Below, in pieces: positions 43,913-51,208 of a stretch of 64,000 nucleotides of DNA. Within the stretch, counting starts at the first letter, position 1; the number at the start of each line of letters is the position of its first letter. Position numbers and translations under genes: made by a program. The DNA comes from Mediterranea massiliensis (GTDB lineage: Bacteria; Bacteroidota; Bacteroidia; Bacteroidales; Bacteroidaceae), in the NCBI GenBank assembly GCA_015060695.1, contig SUYA01000010.1, forward strand, positions 18,149 to 82,148, read 5' to 3'. Under the pieces are notes generated by a model. The model did no database searches and was not told the origin of the DNA. It worked only from the letters and a program-made list of their open reading frames with translations.

Positions 43913-44488
43913 ATGCAGGTAGAGCAACACCCACTGCAACCCTTCTTGCCGCTTAATGCCCGTCTGTTGATGTTGGGTAGTTTTCCACCGCAGCGCAAAC
44001 GTTGGTCGATGGAGTTCTATTATCCAAACTGGAATAATGACATGTGGCGCATTGTGGGACTATTGTTTTTCAACGAAAAAGATTATTTTGTGGATAAAGA
44101 ACGCAAGGCATTCTGTAAGGAGTGCCTTGTTAGTTTTTTAACTGAGAGAGGTATTGCTCTGTACGATGCGGCAACTTCAGTGCGCCGTTTGCAGGACAAT
44201 GCTTCCGATAAGTTTCTGGAAGTGGTTGTGCCTACCGATGTGGCCGCTCTGCTTCGTCGGCTTCCTCATTGCCGAGCTGTAGTAACAACCGGCGAAAAAG
44301 CCACCGAAACCCTTTGTTCGCAGTTGGGAATATTACGGCCTAAGGTGGGCGATTATGAGGAGTTCTGTTTCGAAGGTCGTGCCTTGCGTCTTTACAGGAT
44401 GCCCTCTTCTTCGCGGGCTTACCCGTTGTCGTTAGAAAAAAAAGCAGCAGCCTATCGTATTATGTATCAAGACTTGCAGATGTTGTAG
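43913..44488 (+). CDS. uracil-DNA glycosylase superfamily protein
   Basis: 191 aa. N-terminal LLMLGSFPPQRKRWSMEFYYPNWNNDMWRIVG is the active-site block of a Bacteroidetes/Firmicutes branch of the UDG superfamily (GSFPP replaces the classical water-activating motif). The C-terminal RLYRMPSSSRAYPLSLEKKAAAYR contains the second motif area. Likely recognises damaged or mismatched bases; substrate not established. The start lies 6 nt after the previous stop. Confidence 0.75.
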   Translation: MQVEQHPLQPFLPLNARLLMLGSFPPQRKRWSMEFYYPNWNNDMWRIVGLLFFNEKDYFVDKERKAFCKECLVSFLTERGIALYDAATSVRRLQDNASDKFLEVVVPTDVAALLRRLPHCRAVVTTGEKATETLCSQLGILRPKVGDYEEFCFEGRALRLYRMPSSSRAYPLSLEKKAAAYRIMYQDLQML

Positions 44489-44532
44489 TAAAAATAAATC
44501 GACAAACTGCTTGCAGATTTAAAACTTTCAGT

Positions 44533-44540
44533 TACCTTTG
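44533..44540 (+). promoter_or_regulatory. promoter of tRNA-Trp
   Basis: TACCTTTG with TTG at 44511-44513, 19 nt upstream: very good match, 11 nt before the mature tRNA. Confidence 0.7.
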
Positions 44541-44551
44541 CAGCCGCAAAC

Positions 44552-44627
44552 ACGGGAATAGCTCAGTTGGTAGAGCATCGGTCTCCAAAACCGAGTGTCG
44601 GGAGTTCGAGCCTCTCTTCCCGTGCCA
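44552..44627 (+). tRNA. tRNA-Trp (CCA)
   Basis: Full cloverleaf: acceptor ACGGGAA/TTCCCGT, D-arm GCTC-AGTTGGTA-GAGC, anticodon arm TCGGT-CTCCAAA-ACCGA with anticodon CCA, T-arm GGGAG-TTCGAGC-CTCTC with one G-U pair. The 3' CCA is encoded. Confidence 0.97.
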
Positions 44628-44632
44628 CGAGG

Positions 44633-44663
44633 CACCGCTGTGAGTAAAAGACTCATAGCGGTG
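44633..44663 (+). terminator. terminator after tRNA-Trp
   Basis: 12-bp stem with one mismatch (CACCGCTGTGAG with CTCATAGCGGTG), 7-nt loop, then TTCTTGTTTCTT. Confidence 0.75.
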
Positions 44664-44769
44664 TTCTTGTTTCTTACCATTTCTTGTTGTAGGTTCTTTT
44701 TGTTTATTCGAACATTCCCGTTACGAATCTGTTTTATCTGTACTAATCATTCTCTAATTAATAGTCAGT

Positions 44770-45066
44770 ATGGATAAATTCAATCAAATCATTCAGTCGG
44801 ATAAACCGGTGTTAGTCGATTTTTTTGCTACATGGTGTGGCCCTTGCAAGGCCATGTCGCCGGTAGTAGATGCACTGAAGCGTGAGTACGTCGGTCGTGT
44901 AGATGTGCTGAAAATGGATGTGGATGTAGAAGAAGAGCTGTCTGAACAATATCGGATACAGATGGTGCCCACCTTTATGTTGTTCAAGAAGGGTGAAGCC
45001 TTGTGGCGCCATTCGGGTGTCATCTCTTTGCAGGAGTTGAAGGCTGCGGTTGAACGTCTCCTTTGA
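44770..45066 (+). CDS. thioredoxin
   Basis: 98 aa, cytoplasmic, single thioredoxin fold. Active site WCGPC (about residues 18-22) after VLVDFFATWCGPCKAM; cis-Pro in MVPTFMLFKKG. It reduces protein disulfides with electrons from thioredoxin reductase. It is slightly shorter than E. coli TrxA at both ends. Several trx paralogues are usual in Bacteroidetes, so I give no symbol. Confidence 0.92.
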   Translation: MDKFNQIIQSDKPVLVDFFATWCGPCKAMSPVVDALKREYVGRVDVLKMDVDVEEELSEQYRIQMVPTFMLFKKGEALWRHSGVISLQELKAAVERLL

Positions 45067-45104
45067 TGACTGTTGCTTTTGCCGGATGTAGCATAAAAAC
45101 AAAA

Positions 45105-45131
45105 GCCATCTCTCAAAAAAAGAGAGATGGC
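45105..45131. terminator. terminator between thioredoxin and histone-like gene
   Basis: 10-bp perfect stem GCCATCTCTC/GAGAGATGGC with 7-nt A loop. On the minus strand it is followed by TTTTGTTTTT, so it mainly serves the histone-like gene. Confidence 0.8.
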
Positions 45132-45158
45132 TCTTGTATTCTTTTAGGCGTTGCAAAT

Positions 45159-45332
45159 TTATTTTGCAGCTTCCAAAGATGCTTTACGGAATTCTTTCAT
45201 AGCCTTTTCGATAGCCAAAGAAGCCTTGCGAGCACGAGTACCAGCGGCTTTGTTACCAATTTCAGCTTGTGCCTTTGCATCTTTTTCCCATGCTGCATAG
45301 AGTTCAGCAACTTTTTCAATTAATTCTTTCAT
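45159..45332 (-). CDS. histone H1/Hc1-like small basic protein
   Basis: 57 aa from ATG 45332 (MKELIEKVAELYAAWEKDAK), shorter than usual ORF cut-offs. It contains the conserved GNKAAGTRARKASLAIEKAMKEFRKASLEAAK-type core (residues about 26-57) typical of Bacteroidetes Hc1-like proteins: Lys/Ala/Arg-rich, helical, no signal. Thought to bind DNA or act as a nucleoid-associated protein; direct evidence in Bacteroides is limited. It has its own terminator at 45105. Confidence 0.85.
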   Translation of the reverse strand: MKELIEKVAELYAAWEKDAKAQAEIGNKAAGTRARKASLAIEKAMKEFRKASLEAAK

Positions 45333-45468
45333 GACCGTTTTGATTTTATAGTGTTAATAATCTGGGACAAAAATACATTGTTTCTTGAAATAATCGCATA
45401 AAAACGTGTTTTTTTTTGAAATTATTTTGCTTTTGGTGATAAAAAAGCTCTTTTATCTGTTTTTTAGC

Positions 45469-45476
45469 TACTTTTG
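45469..45476 (+). promoter_or_regulatory. -7 box TACTTTTG abutting the AlbA-type gene
   Basis: TAnnTTTG only 4 nt before ATG 45481, so the transcript would start at or just before the start codon. No -33 TTG at standard distance. Confidence 0.45.
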
Positions 45477-45480
45477 CGAC

Positions 45481-46125
45481 ATGAAAATGCATACGGAAAC
45501 AGAATTTATACAAACGTTGATTGAGCAGGGTGAACATCAGCAGCAGGATTTCAAGTTTGAAATTTCGGATGCTCGCAAGATTGCCAAGACTTTATCGGCT
45601 TTTGCCAATACCGATGGAGGCCGTTTGCTCATAGGGGTGAAGGATAATGGCAAGGTGGCCGGTGTGCGCTCTGAGGAAGAGAGATATATGATAGAGGCTG
45701 CTGCGACGCTCTATTGTCGGCCGACTATAGCTTGCCGGATGCAAACTTATTCTGTTGCAGGAAAAACTGTGTTACTGGTCGAAGTCGATGAACATCCGCA
45801 GAAGCCGGTTTATGCGCAGGATGAGGCCGGAAAGTATTGGGCTTATGTTAGGGTGAAGGATGAAAATATCTTGGCAACAGCGGTACATCTCAGGGTGTGG
45901 CAACAGAGTGGGAATGTGGTTGGCGAATTGATGGAATATACCGCCCGCGAGCAGTTGTTGCTCGACCTGTTGCAGGCCAACGAGTCGCTTTCGCTCAACC
46001 GTTATTGTCGTTTGGCGGGTATTTCGCGTCGGGCGGCCGAACATTTGCTGGCCAAGTTTGTACGTTATGGCATTGTGGAACCCGTGTTTAGGGGACAGAA
46101 GTTTAATTTTCGATTAAAAGAGTAG
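45481..46125 (+). CDS. AlbA_2/Schlafen-like putative DNA-binding protein
   Basis: 214 aa from Met at 45481 (MKMHTETEFIQTLIEQGEHQ); the open frame further upstream is a run of hydrophobic codons inside the promoter area. Residues about 10-130 are an AlbA_2 domain (QDFKFEISDARKIAKTLSAFANTDGGRLLIGVKDNGKVAGV). The C-terminus has a winged-helix-like segment (LLQANESLSLNRYCRLAGISRRAAEHLLAKFV). Such proteins are annotated as ATP-binding or transcriptional regulators. It is followed 7 nt later by the symporter gene, a likely operon. Possibly leaderless. Confidence 0.8.
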   Translation: MKMHTETEFIQTLIEQGEHQQQDFKFEISDARKIAKTLSAFANTDGGRLLIGVKDNGKVAGVRSEEERYMIEAAATLYCRPTIACRMQTYSVAGKTVLLVEVDEHPQKPVYAQDEAGKYWAYVRVKDENILATAVHLRVWQQSGNVVGELMEYTAREQLLLDLLQANESLSLNRYCRLAGISRRAAEHLLAKFVRYGIVEPVFRGQKFNFRLKE

Positions 46126-46132
46126 TGGAGAT

Positions 46133-47521
46133 ATGAATTTGATTAGCAGTATCAATGATGTTCTTTGGACCTATGTCCTGATTGCAGCCCTTTTGGGTTG
46201 CGCCCTTTGGTTTACGTTAAAAACCCGTTTTGTACAGTTTCGCATGTTTCGCGAAATGGTACGTTTGCTGGGTGAGTCGGGTAGCGGTGGTAAGCAGGGT
46301 GCTAAGCACATCTCCTCGTTTCAGGCGTTTGCCATCTCAATTGCCAGTCGTGTAGGCACCGGAAACTTAGCTGGAGTGGCTACGGCTATCGCAGTGGGAG
46401 GTCCCGGTGCCGTGTTCTGGATGTGGGTGATAGCCCTGTTTGGCGCGGCCAGTGCCTTTGTAGAATCTACGTTGGCGCAACTTTACAAGGTTAAGGGCGA
46501 GGACTCTTTTATTGGCGGGCCGGCTTATTACATCCGTCGGGGATTGAAGCAACCTTGGATGGCGGTACTGTTTGCCATCTTGCTGATATTGACCTTTGGG
46601 TTTACGTTCAATTCGGTGCAGAGCAACACCATTTGCGCTGCCTTCGAGACGGCTTTCGGCTTCGCTCCCCTTTGGACGGGAGTGGCCGTCACATTGGTTT
46701 CGTTGTTCATCTTTTTTGGCGGTGTACAGCGCATTGCGGCGGTCAGCAGCGTCATTGTTCCCGTCATGGCACTGGGTTATGTGGGCATTGCGTTGGCCAT
46801 TGTGCTGATGAACATCACCCACTTGCCCGACGTCATCCGTCTGATTGTCACTCACGCCTTTGGATGGGAGCAGGCTTTGGGTGGCGGTGTAGGCATGGCC
46901 TTGTTACAAGGCATCCGACGCGGCTTGTATAGCAACGAGGCCGGCATGGGTTCGGCTCCTAACGTAGCCGCTACGGCACAGACTTCTCATCCCGTCAAGC
47001 AAGGATTGATTCAAACACTCAGTGTCTTTACCGACACGCTGCTCATCTGCACCTGTACGGCCTTCATCATCCTCTTTAGCGGAGCACCGTTGGATGGCAG
47101 TGTTAACGGTGTACAACTGACGCAATTGGCACTGACCCACGAAATAGGGCCGGCCGGCAATCTTTTTGTGGCCATCGCCCTCTTCTTCTTTGCCTTCAGC
47201 AGCATTTTGGGCAACTACTATTACGGCGAGGCCAATGTGCGCTACCTCAGTTCCAAACGTTGGGTCATGACACTCTACCGTCTCTTGGTGGGAGGCATGG
47301 TCATCTTCGGTGCATTGGCTACGCTCGATTTGGCTTGGGCGTTGGCCGACATCACCATGGGGCTGATGGCCTTGTGCAACCTGGTGGCCATCATCCTGCT
47401 GGGTAAGTACGCCTTCCGCCTGCTGCGCGACTATGTGCAACAAAAACGTAGCGGCATCAAGGAACCCACCTTTACCAAAGAAACCCTGCCTGAAATAGCC
47501 GACGAAATCACCTGCTGGTGA
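46133..47521 (+). CDS. sodium:alanine symporter, AGCS family
   Basis: 462 aa, about 10-11 membrane spans. AGCS signatures: RVGTGNLAGVATAIAVGGPGAVFWMWVIALFGAA near the N-terminus and GLYSNEAGMGSAPNVAATA in the middle. It brings alanine or glycine into the cell with Na+. G+C rises visibly in its second half compared with neighbours, probably because of codon use in a well-expressed membrane protein. It is cotranscribed with the AlbA-type gene and stopped by the hairpin at 47536. Confidence 0.93.
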   Translation: MNLISSINDVLWTYVLIAALLGCALWFTLKTRFVQFRMFREMVRLLGESGSGGKQGAKHISSFQAFAISIASRVGTGNLAGVATAIAVGGPGAVFWMWVIALFGAASAFVESTLAQLYKVKGEDSFIGGPAYYIRRGLKQPWMAVLFAILLILTFGFTFNSVQSNTICAAFETAFGFAPLWTGVAVTLVSLFIFFGGVQRIAAVSSVIVPVMALGYVGIALAIVLMNITHLPDVIRLIVTHAFGWEQALGGGVGMALLQGIRRGLYSNEAGMGSAPNVAATAQTSHPVKQGLIQTLSVFTDTLLICTCTAFIILFSGAPLDGSVNGVQLTQLALTHEIGPAGNLFVAIALFFFAFSSILGNYYYGEANVRYLSSKRWVMTLYRLLVGGMVIFGALATLDLAWALADITMGLMALCNLVAIILLGKYAFRLLRDYVQQKRSGIKEPTFTKETLPEIADEITCW

Positions 47522-47535
47522 TTTCGGGGGATTGA

Positions 47536-47563
47536 CACAAAGCCGCCAAAAGGCGGCTTTGTG
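47536..47563 (+). terminator. terminator of the AGCS symporter
   Basis: Perfect 12-bp stem CACAAAGCCGCC/GGCGGCTTTGTG with AAAA loop, 15 nt after the stop; the T-run is within the stem. Confidence 0.8.
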
Positions 47564-47571
47564 CTGACATA

Positions 47572-47833
47572 TTGCACCTTTTTCGGACAATCTGCTAACC
47601 GGCACTTCTGCAAAAAGCCTCGAAAAAAATAGAAATTCCGAGCCCTGCCGTCCGAAATGTACGCTCCTACCGAGTAAACTGCGCACCTTTACCGAACAAA
47701 CTCCGCACGCCTACCGAGTTTGTTGCGTACAATTCAGGCAGAAACAGTGCACCTTTTCGGCAAAAACATACCATCTTTTCCCAAAAAAGGTTCTATCTTT
47801 CGGGGTAAAAGGTAGTATCTTCCTCCAAAAAAG
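47572..47833. repeat. degenerate 22-bp tandem repeat array
   Basis: About 12 units with a 22-bp step (two are 21). The clearest units begin at 47659, 47681, 47703, 47746, 47768, 47790 and 47812. Two sub-types occur: GCGCACCTTTACCGAACAAA-like and TATCTTTTCCCAAAAAAG-like. No long open frame runs through. It fills much of the 570-bp gap between the symporter and the LRR lipoprotein; bases 47834-48030 show nothing I can name. Confidence 0.7.
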
Positions 47834-48031
47834 GCAGAAATCAACAAATATTTACACTGTTTTGCGTGTTAAAGAAGTGTTAAATTTTAGCTTAGTTGCT
47901 TGATAACAAACAAGATAGCTCGTTTTTCGCTTTAAAAATTTCCACCGCCCCCTACCTTGCTCCGAAATAAGCGATTCTCAGGCCGTTCGATTATCATTTT
48001 GTCAGCGGGTGACAGAATGTCAAAATAAGAA

Positions 48032-48077
48032 ATAGCAGGGGATACAAAATACTTTTACCTTTTGCATCTCCTGCTAT
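48032..48077 (-). terminator. terminator of the BACON/LRR lipoprotein gene
   Basis: 17-bp stem with two mismatches (ATAGCAGGAGATGCAAA with its partner on the minus strand), followed on the minus strand by TTTCTTATTTTG. Confidence 0.75.
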
Positions 48078-48094
48078 AACATCTATTTTTATCC

Positions 48095-50746
48095 TTATTC
48101 GCTTATCGCTTCGATGTTCTCAAACTCTTTCCATCCCTCGGCTGTCCTATAAGCATTGACAGCATCGGCTGGAACATAAACTTTGGCCGTTTCTGTATGT
48201 ACATTTCCTCCCCAACAATCAGTTCCGATAGTGGGCGGTGTTGGCGATTTGCAAACTATTTTTTCTAACCACATGCAGTGATAGAAAGCTTCACCTTCAA
48301 TATTTTTTAGAGTACTTGGAAATTCTATTTCTTCTAAGCATGTACATTGATAAAATGCTCCACCTCCTATTTCGCTAATTCCCTCTTCTATTTCTACTTC
48401 TTGTAAGTTGTAGCAACTATGGCATATATAGCTTGGAACACTTTTTAATCTTCCGGGAAAATTGATTGATTCTAATTTGCTACAATAAGAGAAAGCTTGA
48501 TCGCCTATGTAGGAAATTTCTTGTGGAATTTTGATGGAGGTTAAATTATGCCAGCTTTGAAATGCTATAGGAACGATACTATCCACATTGTTTGGAATAT
48601 TTATTTGCTTAACGTTTGTACATCTGGCTATATAACCGATACTCTTTACAGAATTCGGAAGGCTAACCGATTCCAGTTTAGTGCATCCATCAATACCTGA
48701 GAAATTCAACAAACCTTCAGACAAATTGATGGAAGTCAATTCGGTGCAATCTTGGAAGGCTGTATCTTCTATTGTTTCTACATTACCGGGGATAGAAATT
48801 GTTGTCAATCCTGTGCAACCGGCAAAGGCTCGTGCACCGATAACGCTGACATTACCGGGGATAGAAATATTTCTTAAATTGGTGCAATTAGCGAATCCCG
48901 ACAAATAAATTAAGTTTTCTGGTAATTCTATTTCTTGAAGATTAGTACAGCCTTGGAAAGCATTCTTTTCGATGCTGATTACATTCTTAGGTATAGAAAT
49001 GTCGCTCAATTCCGTACAGCCTGAGAAGGCATTTTCGCCAATAACGGTTACACTATTAGGGATGGATATGCTCTTGAATGTACAATCTGAGAATCCCGAT
49101 AAGTAATTTAAATTCTCCGGTAAATGAATTTCTTGAAGTTTGATGCATCTATCAAAAGCACCTTCTTGGATTTCGGTAACGCTTGAAGGAATGGATACAG
49201 AAGTTAAACTTACACAAGAAGAAAAAGCATATTCGCCAATGCTTTTTATACCGTCAGGAATTATCACTGTTTGTAAAGCATCGCAGTGCCCAAACACACC
49301 ATATTCAATGGCTGATAGAGAGTCAGGAATATTGATTTCTTCTAAAGATACGCACCAAAGGAAAGCCATATCCATAATTCGGGTAATACCTTCAGGCATT
49401 ATAATTTTTTTTAAAAATCTGCAATAATTGAATGCACTCATTTCAATCGTAGTGGTTGTTTCCGGTAATTGAATTTCAGAAAGTTTGGTTCCACTAAACA
49501 TGTATTCGCCAATTGTATTGTTAGCCGTATGAAGTTCATGCATTGTTTCATTTCCATTCTCATCCAAAGTAGTATAACCTTCTTTATATTCTTCTCCACC
49601 TTCTACAATATGTGCCTTACTTAAATCTAACACTGATAATTGTCCATCTGTTTGTTTTCCATTAAAATCGCATCCTGCCATCTCACGAATTAATTTGATA
49701 TCCGTTCCATTTACTTCCCCTATGATTGCAAGGTTATTGATGGTGTATTTATTCGCTTCGTTGATATAATTATTTAAACTTCCGGCATTATTTAGTTGAA
49801 TTACTGCAACTCCATGTGGCGATTGTATAATCTTAAGAGTATCTCGAACATTCTGATTGCTCTTGTCGTAATATATAATTTCTGCATCTCTGCTTTCAGT
49901 CAATTCATTGGGTGCAATTTGATAATATAGTGTATGGCTTGATACTCCCCGTGTCTCAGTCAGTTCTGTTATCCATTCAACATTGGGCATTTGAACATCA
50001 AAATTAAAATTACTCTTAATCTCCGCAGAAATTATTTCTCCTATACCATTTGCCATATATTCATTCTTGCTGAGCAAAAGAATACTTTCGCCACTTTGAT
50101 AAATGTGTATTGTTTCTGAAAGTTCTTCATGCTTGACTATAATTTCGCCTTCTCGCTTTTCATACTCCTCAGATGGAGCTATGGAAAATGAAAGGAAAGA
50201 GGTGGATAGTCCTCTGGTGGTAGCTTGTTGATTTATCCAACTGCTGCAATATTCTGGAACAACAACTTCGTATTTGACATTGGAGTTTACTTCCACTTTA
50301 ATATCCCCACCTTGTGATGAAATTTCAAAGCGATTGCTTGCTAAAGTAATGGCATCTTTTTGCTTTTGAGTAATGGTAACATACTGTTGTAGTTCTCCGG
50401 CAGAAATTGTTACAACAACACTTCTATCATCGTAACCAAGGTTCTCTTCGGTTTTAATCCTAATTTTGTGCGTACCGGCTGTTCCGTGGGATGGTGAAAC
50501 CGTACACCATTGACTTCCGTTTCTTGTCTCGGCAACGCTTATACTCCAATCGACATTGGTTGTAAACGTAATCTCTTTTTCTCCAATATTGTTTGAGAAT
50601 ACAATTTCCTTTTGAAAATAGTTTTCGCTCTCTATTGGAACGGTAATTTCAGGAATAACAACTTCGTTCTTATCACTGCAAGCGGTAATGCTTAGAAGAA
50701 GTTGTAAACTCATTAAGAGTAAAGACACTTTTTTTAATCTATTCAT
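48095..50746 (-). CDS. BACON-domain and leucine-rich-repeat (LRR_5) surface lipoprotein
   Basis: 883 aa from Met at 50746 (MNRLKKVSLLLMSLQLLLSI), giving a lipoprotein signal with lipobox SITAC (Cys about 23). Three BACON-like beta domains follow (about 30-320; repeated WSISVAETRNGSQWCTVSPSHGTAG and ISSQGGDIKVEVNSN patterns). From about 390 to the end are at least 16 BspA-type LRR_5 repeats (IPDGIKSIGEYAFSSCVSL-like). BACON domains often bind mucin or carbohydrate, and LRR_5 proteins bind host or bacterial surfaces. Its transcript has a ~330-nt leader with two hairpins. Confidence 0.88.
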   Translation of the reverse strand: MNRLKKVSLLLMSLQLLLSITACSDKNEVVIPEITVPIESENYFQKEIVFSNNIGEKEITFTTNVDWSISVAETRNGSQWCTVSPSHGTAGTHKIRIKTEENLGYDDRSVVVTISAGELQQYVTITQKQKDAITLASNRFEISSQGGDIKVEVNSNVKYEVVVPEYCSSWINQQATTRGLSTSFLSFSIAPSEEYEKREGEIIVKHEELSETIHIYQSGESILLLSKNEYMANGIGEIISAEIKSNFNFDVQMPNVEWITELTETRGVSSHTLYYQIAPNELTESRDAEIIYYDKSNQNVRDTLKIIQSPHGVAVIQLNNAGSLNNYINEANKYTINNLAIIGEVNGTDIKLIREMAGCDFNGKQTDGQLSVLDLSKAHIVEGGEEYKEGYTTLDENGNETMHELHTANNTIGEYMFSGTKLSEIQLPETTTTIEMSAFNYCRFLKKIIMPEGITRIMDMAFLWCVSLEEINIPDSLSAIEYGVFGHCDALQTVIIPDGIKSIGEYAFSSCVSLTSVSIPSSVTEIQEGAFDRCIKLQEIHLPENLNYLSGFSDCTFKSISIPNSVTVIGENAFSGCTELSDISIPKNVISIEKNAFQGCTNLQEIELPENLIYLSGFANCTNLRNISIPGNVSVIGARAFAGCTGLTTISIPGNVETIEDTAFQDCTELTSINLSEGLLNFSGIDGCTKLESVSLPNSVKSIGYIARCTNVKQINIPNNVDSIVPIAFQSWHNLTSIKIPQEISYIGDQAFSYCSKLESINFPGRLKSVPSYICHSCYNLQEVEIEEGISEIGGGAFYQCTCLEEIEFPSTLKNIEGEAFYHCMWLEKIVCKSPTPPTIGTDCWGGNVHTETAKVYVPADAVNAYRTAEGWKEFENIEAISE

Positions 50747-50807
50747 AATCAATGTGCTTTCTTTCGCCTTAATTCCCATGAATAGCGATTTATAATATAA
50801 TAATAAA

Positions 50808-50889
50808 GGTGTGGGAACTATTATTTGCTTTATCTAACTGACAGGCTTCTCGCATTGCCTATGGAACAGATAAAACAATAGCCCACACC
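50808..50889 (-). repeat. hairpin repeat, copy C
   Basis: 82 nt; on the minus strand it begins GGTGTGGGCTATTGTTTTAT and ends AATAATAGTTCCCACACC, so the ends pair. The centre contains TTCCATA, GCGAGAA and CAGTT. It is the gene-proximal member of the pair in the LRR-gene leader and has the same gene-facing orientation as copy B at 2 kb. Confidence 0.8.
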
Positions 50890-50945
50890 AATAATGATAC
50901 TATCAAGAAGTCTTCTAACAAAGATAAGACAGATATATATCAAAC

Positions 50946-51026
50946 GGTGTGGTGCTATTGCTACCATCTTCGTTCCATATCAAATTTTGCGAGAATTTGC
51001 CAGTTGAAGATAATCTCAATAACACC
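50946..51026 (+). repeat. hairpin repeat, copy D (inverted relative to C)
   Basis: 81 nt beginning GGTGTGGTGCTATTGCTA; it shares with copy C the blocks GTTCCATA, GCGAGAA, TGNCAGTT and AGATAA in order, and ends AATAACACC. The 56-nt linker to copy C has the palindrome AGAAGTCTTCT. Confidence 0.75.
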
Positions 51027-51081
51027 TTTTCGTAATACAACCTTCGCGCACCTTACCACCATAAGGCCGTTAGAATTGTTG

Positions 51082-51089
51082 CAAAAGTA
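51082..51089 (-). promoter_or_regulatory. -7 box TACTTTTG for the BACON/LRR gene
   Basis: TAnnTTTG match on the minus strand, just upstream of copy D. RNA from here would carry hairpins D and C in a ~330-nt leader. This accounts for the 462-bp gap 50747-51208. Confidence 0.5.
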
Positions 51090-51142
51090 ATGAAAATAAA
51101 AAATATAACAAGGAATTGATAGGAAAAAGAATAGAGACATAG

Positions 51143-51180
51143 AAAAAAGAGGATGCAGATTGACAATGCATCCTCTTTCT
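51143..51180 (-). terminator. terminator of the DPP7-DPP11 operon
   Basis: 9-bp perfect stem GAGGATGCA/TGCATCCTC with 9-nt loop, followed on the minus strand by TTTTTTC. Confidence 0.85.
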
Positions 51181-51208
51181 TCTGTTTATGATAGTATAAG
51201 TTATCTTT

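Noticed and set aside
46367..46855. 162-codon minus-strand frame in the symporter gene
   Set aside because: Polar low-complexity composition (Asp/Gln/Arg/His-rich) typical of antisense to membrane spans.
46904..47686. 260-codon open frame antisense to the AGCS symporter
   Set aside because: Mirror of a well-supported membrane transporter; Cys/His/Gln-rich with no domain, produced by the higher G+C of that gene.
47572..47833. CRISPR or coding repeat
   Set aside because: Degenerate units without unique spacers; stops occur in all frames.
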